DNA of 64,000 nucleotides from Aestuariivirga sp037139295 (GTDB taxonomy: Bacteria; Pseudomonadota; Alphaproteobacteria; Rhizobiales; Aestuariivirgaceae): positions 62,001 through 126,000 of the forward strand of contig NZ_JBAXGR010000001.1 in NCBI RefSeq assembly GCF_037139295.1, given 5' to 3'. The stretch's first letter is position 1, and every line of letters begins with the position of its first letter. The translations under genes were made by a program, and so were the position numbers. Below, piece by piece: positions 16,402-25,800 of this stretch. The notes beneath the pieces were generated by a model. That model saw nothing but the letters and a program-made list of their open reading frames with translations. It did not search any database and had not been told where the DNA came from.

Positions 16402-17415
16402 ATGATCCGGTTTTTCCTCAAGCGCCTGGCGCTGACCATCCCGACCTTCATCGCACTCATGTTCATCACCTTCGTGATGCTTCGGCTGGTGCCGGGAGAC
16501 CCCATCGAGGTGCGCCGCGGCGAACGCGGCATCTCGCCCGAACGGCTGGCGCAGCTGCGCCATGACATGGGCCTCGACCAGCCGCTGTGGAAGCAGTTCC
16601 TCGATTATGCGAACGCGCTGCTGCATGGCGATTTCGGCACCTCCATCGTGTCCAAGTCGCCTGTGCTCCATGAATTCCTGACGCTGTTTCCGGCCACGCT
16701 GGAACTCACCATCACCGCCATGATCTTCGCCATCGTGCTGGGGATACCCGCCGGTGTCATCGCCGCCTCGCGCCGCGGCGGCGTCTATGACCAGACGCTG
16801 ATGGGCCTTGCACTCACCGGTTATTCCATGCCGATCTTCTGGTGGGGCCTGATCCTGGTGCTCGTCATGTCCAACACGCTGCACCTGACGCCCGTGTCGG
16901 GCCGCGTCGACCTCATCAAGTTCTATTACCAGCCGGTGACCGGCTTCATGCTGATCGACTCGATCCTGTCAGGCCAGAAGGGCGCCTTCATGGATGCGGT
17001 GCGCCACCTCATCCTGCCGATGATCGTGCTGGGCACCGTGCCGCTCGCCGTCATCGCGCGCATGACGCGTTCGTCCATGCTGGAAGTGCTGGAAGAGGAT
17101 TACGTGCGCACGGCCCGCGCCAAGGGCCTGTCCTGGACGCGCATCGTGGGCGTTCATGCGCTGCGCAATGCACTGATCCCCGTTGTCACCGTTATCGGGT
17201 TGCAGGTGGGCGGATTGCTGGCCGGCGCGGTGCTGACAGAAACCATCTTCTCGTGGCCGGGCGTCGGCAAGTGGCTGATCGAGTCGATCAACCGCCGCGA
17301 CTATCCGGCCCTGCAAGGCGGCATCATGCTGATCGCCACCATCGTCATTCTCGTCAACCTGTTCATCGACATGCTCTATGGCCTCATCAACCCGAGGATC
17401 CGCCATGCCAAGTGA
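16402..17415 (+). CDS. ABC transporter permease, DppB type
   Basis: A 337-residue inner-membrane permease. MIRFFLKRLALTIPTFIALM is the usual first membrane helix of DppB/OppB permeases, followed by the periplasmic region with GDPIEVRRGERGISPERLAQ and further helices. The cytoplasmic EAA loop is DYVRTARAKGLSWTRIVGVHAL. It overlaps the start of the next permease by 11 bases. Confidence 0.92.
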   Translation: MIRFFLKRLALTIPTFIALMFITFVMLRLVPGDPIEVRRGERGISPERLAQLRHDMGLDQPLWKQFLDYANALLHGDFGTSIVSKSPVLHEFLTLFPATLELTITAMIFAIVLGIPAGVIAASRRGGVYDQTLMGLALTGYSMPIFWWGLILVLVMSNTLHLTPVSGRVDLIKFYYQPVTGFMLIDSILSGQKGAFMDAVRHLILPMIVLGTVPLAVIARMTRSSMLEVLEEDYVRTARAKGLSWTRIVGVHALRNALIPVVTVIGLQVGGLLAGAVLTETIFSWPGVGKWLIESINRRDYPALQGGIMLIATIVILVNLFIDMLYGLINPRIRHAK

Positions 17416-18313
17416 CGCGAGCCTTGCCCCCACCGCAACAGCACCGGCCCCGCCCGGACCCTTGCGCGCCTTCTGGCGCGCCTTCCGCGAGAACCGGGGC
17501 GCGGTGCTGGGGCTTGCGGTGGTCAGCTTCATCCTGTTCGTCGCCATCTTCGCCAATGTGCTGGCGCCCTACAGCCCCATCGAGCAGTTCCGCGGCTTCT
17601 CCAAGCTGCCGCCCTTCTGGGTGGAGGGGAGCGACCCGAAGTTCCTGCTCGGCACCGATGCCGTGGGCCGCGACATGCTCTCGCGCCTCATGTATGGCGC
17701 GCGCGTCTCGCTGTTCATCGGCCTCTCCGTCATGGTCGTGTCGATGGTGGTGGGCGTGGCGCTGGGCCTTGCCGCCGCCTTCTTCGGCGGCATCGTCGAC
17801 GTGATCATCATCCGCGTGATGGACCTGATCATGGCCATCCCCTCGCTGGTGCTGGCCATTCTCATCATCGCCATCATCGGACCCAACCTCACCAACACCA
17901 TCGTGGCGGTCACCATCGTGGGCCTGCCGCGCTATGTGCGCCTCGTGCGCGCCTCGGCCTTGACCGAACTCACCAAGGACTATGTGACGGCGGCCAAGGT
18001 TTCGGGCGTCGGCAAGTTCCGGCTGATGACGAAGACGGTGCTGCCGAACTGCCTGGCACCCCTCATCGTGCAGGCCGCACTCGGCCTGTCGGATGCCATC
18101 CTCGAAGCGGCGGGCCTCGGCTTCTTAGGCCTCGGCGCGCAGCCGCCCACGCCGGAATGGGGCTCCATGCTGGCCGACACGCGCGACCTGATGCTGTCGC
18201 ACCCCTGGGTCATGGCCTTCCCGGGCCTTGCCATTCTCGTCACCGTGCTGGCCATCAACCTCATGGGCGATGGCCTGCGCGACGCGCTCGACCCGCGGCT
18301 GAGGAGGAGCTGA
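17405..18313 (+). CDS. ABC transporter permease, DppC type
   Basis: A 302-residue partner permease. The N-terminus is a proline/alanine-rich tail, then FWRAFRENRGAVLGLAVV leads into the first helix. LLGTDAVGRDMLSRLMYGAR and the EAA loop (DYVTAAKVSGVGKFRLMTKT) are hallmarks of the DppC/OppC group. The ATG at 17405 lies inside the end of the DppB-type gene; the longer frame from 17378 is not supported. Confidence 0.92.
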   Translation: MPSDASLAPTATAPAPPGPLRAFWRAFRENRGAVLGLAVVSFILFVAIFANVLAPYSPIEQFRGFSKLPPFWVEGSDPKFLLGTDAVGRDMLSRLMYGARVSLFIGLSVMVVSMVVGVALGLAAAFFGGIVDVIIIRVMDLIMAIPSLVLAILIIAIIGPNLTNTIVAVTIVGLPRYVRLVRASALTELTKDYVTAAKVSGVGKFRLMTKTVLPNCLAPLIVQAALGLSDAILEAAGLGFLGLGAQPPTPEWGSMLADTRDLMLSHPWVMAFPGLAILVTVLAINLMGDGLRDALDPRLRRS

Positions 18314-18315
18314 GC

Positions 18316-19317
18316 ATGTCGGGTAAGAATGGGGCGCTGCTCGAAATCGAGAACCTCACGGTCGAGTTCAAGACCGGCTCCGGCTACTTTCGCGCCGTCG
18401 ATGGCGTGACCATCAAAGTCGACAAGGGCGAGGTGCTGGCCATCGTCGGCGAGTCCGGCTCCGGCAAGTCCGTGTCCATGCTGGCCGTCATGGGCCTGCT
18501 GCCGTGGACCGCGAAGGTAACGGCCGACAAGATGCTCTTCGAGGGAATCGATATTCTGGGGATGTCCGCCAATGAGCGGCGCAGGATCATCGGCAAGGAT
18601 ATTGCCATGATCTTCCAGGAGCCGATGTCGAGCCTCAACCCCTGCTTCACCGTAGGCTTCCAGATCATGGAGGCGCTGAAGGAGCACCTCGACCTCGACA
18701 AGGCGCAGCGCAAGGCGCGCGCCATCGAACTCCTGGGCCTCGTCGGCATCCCGTCTCCCGAACAGCGGCTGAAGGCCTATCCGCACCAGCTGTCGGGCGG
18801 CATGAGCCAGCGCGTGATGATCGCCATGGCGATTGCCTGCAGCCCCAAGCTCCTCATTGCGGACGAACCCACCACCGCACTCGACGTCACCATCCAGGCG
18901 CAGATCCTCGAGTTGCTCGTCAGGCTGCAGCGGGAGACGGGCATGGGCCTCGTGCTCATCACCCATTCCATGGGCGTGGTGGCGGAAACCGCCGAGCGCG
19001 TGTCGGTGCAATATGCCGGACAGAAGGTGGAGGAGCAGGTGGTGAAGAACCTGTTCCGCGATCCGCACCACCCCTACACCGCCGCCTTGCTCTCGGCCCT
19101 GCCCGAGCGCGCCAGGGGACGCAAGCTGCCCTCGATCCCCGGCGTGGTGCCCGGCCAGTTCGACCGGCCCGCCGGCTGCCTGTTCGCGCCGCGCTGCCAG
19201 CTTGCCACCGAGCTGTGCCGCACCACAAAGCCGCCGCGGATCGATGGCGCGCTGTGCCACTATCCGCTGCATGACGGCGTTCCGCAGAACCACCCCGGAA
19301 AGGAGAAGGCGGCATGA
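18316..19317 (+). CDS. ABC transporter ATP-binding protein, DppD type
   Basis: A 333-residue ATPase. Walker A is GESGSGKS, the signature is LSGGMSQRVMIAMA, and Walker B is LLIADEPTTALD. The C-terminal oligopeptide/dipeptide extension is present, including the cysteine-bearing GCLFAPRCQLATELC. The ATG at 18316 follows GAGGAGGAGC two bases after the permease stop. Together with the DppF-type ATPase it forms the heterodimeric motor of the transporter. Confidence 0.94.
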   Translation: MSGKNGALLEIENLTVEFKTGSGYFRAVDGVTIKVDKGEVLAIVGESGSGKSVSMLAVMGLLPWTAKVTADKMLFEGIDILGMSANERRRIIGKDIAMIFQEPMSSLNPCFTVGFQIMEALKEHLDLDKAQRKARAIELLGLVGIPSPEQRLKAYPHQLSGGMSQRVMIAMAIACSPKLLIADEPTTALDVTIQAQILELLVRLQRETGMGLVLITHSMGVVAETAERVSVQYAGQKVEEQVVKNLFRDPHHPYTAALLSALPERARGRKLPSIPGVVPGQFDRPAGCLFAPRCQLATELCRTTKPPRIDGALCHYPLHDGVPQNHPGKEKAA

Positions 19318-20300
19318 GCATCGTCGTCACCGCCCGCGACCTCGCCCGCTACTACTCCGTTTCGCGTGGTGCCTTTTCCGGCCAGGCCACGCTGAAGGCG
19401 CTTGATGGCGCGAGCTTCACCATCGCGCGCGGCAAGACGCTGGCCGTGGTTGGAGAATCCGGCTGCGGCAAGTCAACCCTCGCCCGTCTCATCACCATGA
19501 TCGAATTGCCCACCTCGGGTTCGCTGAACATCGGCGGGCAGGAAATCGTTGGCGCAACGCCGGCCCAGCTGAAGGCGCTGCGCGCCCGCGTGCAGATCGT
19601 GTTCCAGAACCCCTATGGCTCGCTCAATCCGCGCCAGAAGATCGGCCACGCGCTGGAGGAGCCCCTCCTCGTCAACACCTCCATGGCATCGAAGGAGCGC
19701 ACCGAAAAGGCGCGCGAGATGATGGCCAGCGTTGGCCTCAGGCCGGAACACTATGACCGCTACCCGCACATGTTTTCGGGTGGCCAGCGCCAGCGCATTG
19801 CCATCGCGCGCGCACTGATGCTGGACCCCGAACTCCTCGTGCTCGACGAGCCTGTCTCGGCACTCGACGTTTCCATCCAGGCGCAGGTGCTGAACCTGCT
19901 GGCCGACCTGCAGGACCGGCACAACCTCGCCTACCTGTTCATCAGCCATGACCTGTCGGTGGTGCGCCACATCGCGGATGACGTGATGGTGATGTACCTC
20001 GGCCGCGCAGTGGAACAGGGCACACGCGACGCGATCTTCAACGCACCCCAGCACCCCTATACCAAGGCGCTCCTCTCAGCCACGCCGCAGCCAGACCCCG
20101 AGCGCAAGCGTGAGCGCATCGTGCTGACGGGTGAGCTACCGTCGCCACTGAGCCCGCCATCGGGCTGCACCTTCCACCCGCGCTGCCCGTGGAACTTCGA
20201 ACCCTGCGCCCGCGTCAATCCCCACCTGCTTGCGCATGACGGAAGCCTTGTGGCATGCCATGCGGTGAACCCACCCGAGCCTTCAACGAAAGCAGCCTGA
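19314..20300 (+). CDS. ABC transporter ATP-binding protein, DppF type
   Basis: A 328-residue ATPase. Walker A is GESGCGKST, the signature is FSGGQRQRIAIARA, and Walker B is LLVLDEPVSALD. The C-terminal cysteine segment (GCTFHPRCPWNFEPC) is present as in other peptide-transporter ATPases. Its ATG overlaps the previous stop (ATGA), and its own stop is one base from the next start, so all five transporter genes and the TPP enzyme are one unit. Confidence 0.94.
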   Translation: MSIVVTARDLARYYSVSRGAFSGQATLKALDGASFTIARGKTLAVVGESGCGKSTLARLITMIELPTSGSLNIGGQEIVGATPAQLKALRARVQIVFQNPYGSLNPRQKIGHALEEPLLVNTSMASKERTEKAREMMASVGLRPEHYDRYPHMFSGGQRQRIAIARALMLDPELLVLDEPVSALDVSIQAQVLNLLADLQDRHNLAYLFISHDLSVVRHIADDVMVMYLGRAVEQGTRDAIFNAPQHPYTKALLSATPQPDPERKRERIVLTGELPSPLSPPSGCTFHPRCPWNFEPCARVNPHLLAHDGSLVACHAVNPPEPSTKAA

Positions 20301-20301
20301 C

Positions 20302-21879
20302 ATGTCGAAACGCGCAGAACTCTCGACCGGCGAAGCCCTCGTCGGCCTCCTCGAAGCCTATGGCGTCGATACCATTTTCGGTATTCCGGGCGTCCATAAC
20401 GTCGAGATGTATCGCGCGCTGCCGCGTTCCAAGATCAAGCATGTGCTGGTCCGCCACGAACAGGGTGCTGGCTTCATGGCGGACGGCTATGCGCGGGCCA
20501 CGGGAAAGCCCGGCGTGTGCTTCACCATCACCGGGCCGGGCCTCACCAACATTCTCACACCGCTGGGCCAGGCGTGGTCCGACTCGAGCAACGTGCTGGT
20601 CATTTCCTCGGCACTCGACATCCGCGATTCGGCGCAGGGGCGCGGGCGCCTGCATGAGATGATCGATCAGCGCGGCGCTGCCGCGGCGGTGACGGCGCTC
20701 AACTTCCGCTGCTATACGCCGAAGGACGTGCGCGATGCGGTGGCCTCCGCCTTCGCGCATTTTGCCAGTGCGCGGCCACGGCCCGTCTACATCGAAGTGC
20801 CGCTCGACCTGCTGAAGGAACCCGCTGGTGACGGCTGGAGCCCGCGTGCCGTGCCGCAACGCCCCTCCCCCAATGCCGGGCAGATCGCTGCCGCTATCGC
20901 CAAGCTCAATGACGCAAAGAAGCCGCTGATCGTGCTGGGCGGCGGCGCGCTTGGGGCAGGCAAGGCCGCCGTCAAGATTGCCGAGAAGCTGAAGGCGCCG
21001 ATCATCACCACGACGGCCGGCAAGGGTGCTGTTCCCACCAACCACCCGCTGTGCCTTGGCCAGATCCTCGCCCGCGAGGGCTTCTGGACGCTGGTGGCGG
21101 AGTCTGATGCCATCCTGTGCGTCGGATCGGAGCTTTCCGAGACCGACCACTGGAACGACTCCATGGCGATCGAGAAGAACCTGATCCGCATCGACCTCGA
21201 CCCCGCCGTGATGGCGCGCCCGCACACCGCCGAAATCGCCATCCTCGGCGACGCGCGCGAGGCGCTGGAACTGATCGCCACGGGCGTGACGGAGAAGAAA
21301 GGCAAGGCCGAGGCTAGCTTCGACATGGGCGAGCCCGATGCGCTGCGCGCCATGCTCACCGAAGTGCTGGAGGTGATCCGCAAGGAACTGCCGGAAGGCA
21401 CCGTCATCGCCTCCGACATGACGCAGATCGCCTATGCCGCGAACGAGGTGTTTCCCGTCAGCATGCCGCGCACGTGGCTGCACCCCGTTGGCTTCGGCAC
21501 GCTGGGCTTCGGCCTGCCTGTCGGCATCGGCGCCAAGTTCGGCGTGGGTGACCGGCCCGTTGCCGTGCTGATCGGCGATTATGGCATCCAGTATACCATC
21601 AACGAGTTGGGCACGGCGGCAGAGCACAAGCTGCCCATCGTGATTCTGATGTGGAACAACAATGCGCTGGGCGAGATCCGCGACGACATGGTGAGGAAGG
21701 GCATCCAGCCCAACGCCGTGACGCTGATGAACCCGGATTACCAGATGCTCGCCAAGGCCTATGGCCTCAATGCCGAACAGCCGAAGGACCTGAAGGCGCT
21801 GGCCGCAGCCATTCGCACCGCGCTCAAAGCCGAGGGCCCGACGCTGATCGAGATGACGCCGCGCATGGTGGCGGGATAG
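20302..21879 (+). CDS. TPP-dependent decarboxylase, 5-guanidino-2-oxopentanoate decarboxylase (AruI)-like
   Basis: A 525-residue thiamine-diphosphate enzyme of the acetolactate synthase/decarboxylase superfamily. The N-terminal PYR domain carries the catalytic glutamate in RHEQGAGFMADGYAR. From memory, FGIPGVHNVEMYR and GRGRLHEMIDQR are typical of AruI, the enzyme that decarboxylates 2-ketoarginine to 4-guanidinobutyraldehyde. The cofactor motif reads GDYG...WNNN instead of the textbook GDG...NN, which I recall as normal in this subfamily. It starts one base after the DppF-type ATPase, so its substrate probably derives from what the transporter imports. Acetolactate synthase is unlikely because no small subunit is present. 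Confidence 0.78.
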   Translation: MSKRAELSTGEALVGLLEAYGVDTIFGIPGVHNVEMYRALPRSKIKHVLVRHEQGAGFMADGYARATGKPGVCFTITGPGLTNILTPLGQAWSDSSNVLVISSALDIRDSAQGRGRLHEMIDQRGAAAAVTALNFRCYTPKDVRDAVASAFAHFASARPRPVYIEVPLDLLKEPAGDGWSPRAVPQRPSPNAGQIAAAIAKLNDAKKPLIVLGGGALGAGKAAVKIAEKLKAPIITTTAGKGAVPTNHPLCLGQILAREGFWTLVAESDAILCVGSELSETDHWNDSMAIEKNLIRIDLDPAVMARPHTAEIAILGDAREALELIATGVTEKKGKAEASFDMGEPDALRAMLTEVLEVIRKELPEGTVIASDMTQIAYAANEVFPVSMPRTWLHPVGFGTLGFGLPVGIGAKFGVGDRPVAVLIGDYGIQYTINELGTAAEHKLPIVILMWNNNALGEIRDDMVRKGIQPNAVTLMNPDYQMLAKAYGLNAEQPKDLKALAAAIRTALKAEGPTLIEMTPRMVAG

Positions 21880-21906
21880 GTCAATCCTAGTTGAAGAAAT
21901 TAGTCC

Positions 21907-21935
21907 TTGACAGCGCGCGCTCGATGTGCTAGAAA
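21907..21935 (+). promoter_or_regulatory. Near-consensus promoter with no recognised gene behind it
   Basis: TTGACA (21907-21912), a 17-base spacer, then TAGAAA (21930-21935). This is the best sigma-70 match seen in the window. It faces a 300-base stretch with no credible open frame, only a family B repeat. A small RNA or a lost gene could explain it. The gap 21880-22238 otherwise holds only that repeat and a hairpin at 22202. Confidence 0.45.
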
Positions 21936-21978
21936 GGTGCATACTCCAGATTTGGGTCTTGCGACCCTCCAGCTTCCA

Positions 21979-22055
21979 TCATGCCCGGGCTTGTCCCGGG
22001 CATCCTTTTCGGCGGACGGCAAAAAAGATCATCGGGATAAGCCCGGTGATGATGA
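21979..22055. repeat. Palindromic intergenic repeat, family B, copy 1
   Basis: TCATGCCCGGGCTTGTCCCG, then a short centre, then GGATAAGCCCGGTGATGATG. The two arms form separate hairpins that can also pair with each other. Other copies are at 32943 and 48626. Confidence 0.8.
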
Positions 22056-22201
22056 GCGGTGGGAAGTGAGTGCCGGTGAACGAGAGAGCGTGGAGACACT
22101 CGGGCAAAATTCACGCATTGCCGGGACAGACCCGGCAACGGGACGTTGGGGAATGGGACTGCAATTGGAATTTTACGCGAACACAACACACAAGAGAGCG
22201 A

Positions 22202-22227
22202 GGCGGCGCCGGGGGAGTGGCGCCGCC
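22202..22227 (-). terminator. Possible terminator hairpin after the fasciclin gene
   Basis: GGCGGCGCC (22202-22210) pairs perfectly with GGCGCCGCC (22219-22227) around an 8-base loop, 12 bases beyond the fasciclin stop on the minus strand. The following tract (TCGCTCTCTTGTGTG) is only moderately T-rich, so efficiency is uncertain. Confidence 0.55.
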
Positions 22228-22238
22228 CCGCGCAGGCC

Positions 22239-22727
22239 TTACATCTTCGGCATGATCACCGCGTCGATCACATGGATCACGCCGTTGTCAGTCACGATGT
22301 CGGCCTTGATGACCTTGGCATTGTCGACCATGACGCCGTCCTTGCCGTTGACGTCGATCTCGGAACCCTGGACGCTCTTGACCATGATCTCCTTGCCGGC
22401 GACATCAGCCGCCATCACCTTGCCCGGCACCACGTGGTAGGTGAGGATGGCGACGAGCTTGTCCTTGTTTTCGGGCTTCAGCAGCATCTCGACCGTGCCG
22501 GCCGGCAGCTTGGCAAAGGCTTCATCGGTGGGGGCGAAGACGGTGAAGGGGCCAGCGCCCTTCAGCGTGTCGACGAGGCCCGCGGCCTGCACGGCGGCGA
22601 CCAGCGTCTTGAAGTTGCCGGCGGCGACGGCGGTATCCACCACGTCGGCGGCGAAGGCCTGTGCGGACATGGCAAAGCTGGATACGGCAATGGCAGCGGC
22701 GGCGGCAAGGTTGCGAAGGCGCTTCAT
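22239..22727 (-). CDS. Secreted fasciclin (FAS1) domain protein
   Basis: A 162-residue exported protein. The signal peptide is MKRLRNLAAAAAIAVSSFAM with cleavage after AFA. One FAS1 domain follows, with the conserved blocks TVFAPTDEAFAKLP and LTYHVVPGKV and the closing motif NGVIHVIDAVIMPK. FAS1 proteins act in adhesion to surfaces or extracellular matrix; single-domain bacterial members are common and usually of undefined partner. It is transcribed alone, divergent from the acyltransferase gene. Confidence 0.93.
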   Translation of the reverse strand: MKRLRNLAAAAAIAVSSFAMSAQAFAADVVDTAVAAGNFKTLVAAVQAAGLVDTLKGAGPFTVFAPTDEAFAKLPAGTVEMLLKPENKDKLVAILTYHVVPGKVMAADVAGKEIMVKSVQGSEIDVNGKDGVMVDNAKVIKADIVTDNGVIHVIDAVIMPKM

Positions 22728-22889
22728 TCAGTAATCTCCCTGTGTCTGAATTGACATGGCTCGTTACGGGCCCCTGCCGGCCCCGGTTCGCCCACGGGAG
22801 ATCACGATATTGTTTTCGGCGTTTGATGATCCGTCACGGGTCTGACATAGTCTCCGGCAGTGAATGCAACCAACGGATTTGACATTTCG

Positions 22890-25800
22890 ATGAGCGGCGA
22901 GACGACCGAGACAAAGAGCCAGTTTGCGATCCTGACATCGCGGAGCTTCCTGCCCCTCTTCGTGACGCAGGCGATCAGCGCCTTCAACGACAATGCGGTG
23001 CGCAACGGCATCGCCATCCTCATCACCTACGACCTGGCCGTGCGCTTCGGCTTCGACGCGGCGCTGTTCGTGCAGGCGGGGCTTGCCCTGTTCATGCTGC
23101 CCTACTTCCTGTTCTCCGCCATCGCGGGGCAGCTTGCCGACAAATACGACAAGGCCACGGTGGCGCGCTGGGTGAAGCTGTTCGACCTTGCCGCCATGGT
23201 GTTCGGCGGCCTGAGCCTCTATCTCGAAAACCCATACATGCACCTCACGGTGCTGTTCCTCGCCGGCACCACGGCGGCCTTCTTCGGGCCGCTCAAATAT
23301 GGCGTGCTGCCGCAATACCTGAAGCGCGATGAGCTGATCGCCGGCAATGCGCTGATCGAGCTCGGCACCTTCGTGACCATCCTGCTCGGTACGCTGTTCG
23401 GCGGCTTCCTGGTGCTGCAGGGCGTGGGGCGTGACATCCTGGCGATTTCCATCATCGTGCTTGCCGTCATTGCCTATGGTTGCGCCTTCCTGATGCCGTC
23501 CGCACCCGGCGATCCCTCGCTCAAATTCGACTGGAACATCCCACGCGCCACCCTGAAGCTGCTCTCCTATGCGCGTGAGCGCGAGGACGTGTTCTGGTCG
23601 GTGATCGGGGCTTCGTGGTTCTGGTTCCTGGGCGCCGCCATCATGGCGCAGCTCCCCGTCTTCACGCGTGACGTGCTGCTGGCCGACGACACGGTGGCCA
23701 ACGCCTTCATCGGCCTTTTCACCATCGGTATCGGCGCGGGCTCGCTGCTGACCAACTGGCTGCTCAAGGGCGAAGTCTCGCCGCGCTACGTGCCCATCGC
23801 CTCGATCATGATGACGGTGTTCCTGCTCGACCTCTATTTTTCGGCAGGCGATGCCCATGCCGTCATGGCGGGCGCGAGCAATGCAGGTGTCGTGGCCTTC
23901 TTCAGCCACTGGCAGGGCTGGCGCGTCGGCGCCGACCTGTTCTTCGTGGCCTTCTTCGGCGGACTTTATGCCGTGCCGCTCAACGCCATCATGCAGCACC
24001 GCTCGGTGCCCTCGCGGCGCAGCCAGGTGATCGCCGCAAACAACGTGATGAACGCGATCTTCATGATCTTCTCGGCGCTTGCCGGGGCGGTGCTGCTGAA
24101 ATTCATGTCGGCGCAGGCCTTCTTCCTGCTGCTGGGCCTGTGCAACGCGGTGGCGTCGGTGTTTGTGGCGCATCTCCTCACTCAGGAGCTGACCGCCTCC
24201 ATCGCGCGCTTCCTGTTCCGGATCTTCTACCGTGTCGAGGTGAAGGGGCTGGAGAACTACAAGGCGGCGGGACGCAAGGCGGTGATCGTGGCCAACCACA
24301 CGTCGTTCCTCGACGGGCCACTGCTGTCCTCCTTCCTGCCGGAGCGGGCGAGCTTCGCGATCGACACCCATGTGTCGCAGAAATGGTGGGCGAGACCCGC
24401 CTTCATGCTGTTCAAGATGATCCCCATCGACCCGACCAACCCGATGGCGCTGCGCGTGCTGGTGGATGAGTTGAAGCGCGGCCGCAAGGTGGTGATCTTC
24501 CCGGAAGGGCGCCTCACCGTGACCGGCGCGCTGATGAAGGTCTATGAAGGGCCGGGCGCCATCGCCCAGATGGCAGGCGCGCGCGTGCTGCCGGTGCGCA
24601 TCGATGGCGCGCTCTACACGCCCTTCTCGCGCATGCGCGGCAAGCTGCGGCTGCGCTGGTTCCCCAAGATCACCATCACCTTTCTGCCGCCCGTCAAGTT
24701 CGCCGCGCCAGACGGCTTCAAGGGTGCGGCGCTGCGCCAGCAGCAGGCCAACAAGCTCTATGACGTGATGACCGACATGGTCTTCCGCACCTCGCAGATC
24801 GACAAGACGCTGTTCCAGTCGCTTCTCGACGCGCGCCACATCCACGGCGGCGGGCACAAGGTGGTGGAGGACATTGCGCGCAACCCGACGAGCTTCGGTA
24901 AGCTCGTGATGGGCAGCTTCATCCTGGGCCGCCGCATGGCGGAGATGACGCCAGACCAGAAGAACATTGCCGTGCTGCTGCCCAATTCCATCGGCTGCCT
25001 GCTCACCCTGTTCGGGCTGCATGCGTTCGGGCGGGTGCCGGCGATGCTGAACTTCTCGACGGGTGCGGTCAACATGGCGGCGGCCTGCAGGGCGGCACAG
25101 GCCACCACCATCGTCACCTCGAAGCGCTTCATCGAGGCGGGCAGCATGGAGGCGGACCTCGCCCTGCTGGCGGAAGGCCGCAAGGTGATTTTCCTCGAGG
25201 AGCTGCGCGAGCAGCTGACCTTCAAGGACAAGCTCTATGGCCTGTTCGCGCGTGTCTTCTCCAAGACGGCGCTGCGCATGGCGGGTGCCTCGTCCGACCC
25301 CAACGCGCCGGCCATCATCCTCTTCACCTCGGGCTCAGAGGGTCTGCCGAAGGGTGTCGTCCTCTCCCACCGCAACCTGCAGGCCAACCGCTATCAGGTG
25401 GCGGCACGCATTGCCTTCACCGCTTCCGACGTCGTGTTCAACGCGCTTCCCATGTTCCATGCCTTCGGGCTGAGCGGCGGCGCGCTGCTGCCGGTTCTGG
25501 CGGGCGTCAGGACCTTCCTCTATCCTTCGCCGCTCCACTACAAGGTGGTGCCGGAGCTCTGCTACGAGACCAATGCCACGGTGCTGTTCGGCACCGACAC
25601 GTTCCTGATGGGCTATGCCCGAAGCGCCCACCCCTATGACTTCTTCAACGTGCGCCTTGTCGTTGCCGGCGCGGAGCGGGTGAAGCCCGAGACGCGCGAG
25701 GCCTGGATGGAGAAGTTCGGCTTGCGCATTCTCGAAGGCTATGGCGCCACCGAATGCGCGCCCGTCGTTGCCGTCAACACGCCGATGCATTTCCGCACCG

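Noticed and set aside
20302..21879. Loss of the TPP motif (GDYG instead of GDGG) as a sign of an inactive enzyme
   Set aside because: I recall GDYG as usual in the AruI-like subfamily, and the catalytic glutamate and NN residues are present.
20302..21879. Acetolactate synthase large subunit
   Set aside because: No small regulatory subunit gene follows, and the N-terminal motifs resemble the 2-ketoarginine decarboxylase group.
21907..22440. Plus-strand frame of 177 codons after the AruI-like gene
   Set aside because: Its first part is the family B repeat, which often gives CPGLSRA-like translations in this order, and the rest is antisense to the fasciclin gene.
22764..25022. Long minus-strand frame opposite the acyltransferase fusion gene
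   Set aside because: Composition typical of an antisense shadow, and the plus-strand domains are intact and recognised.
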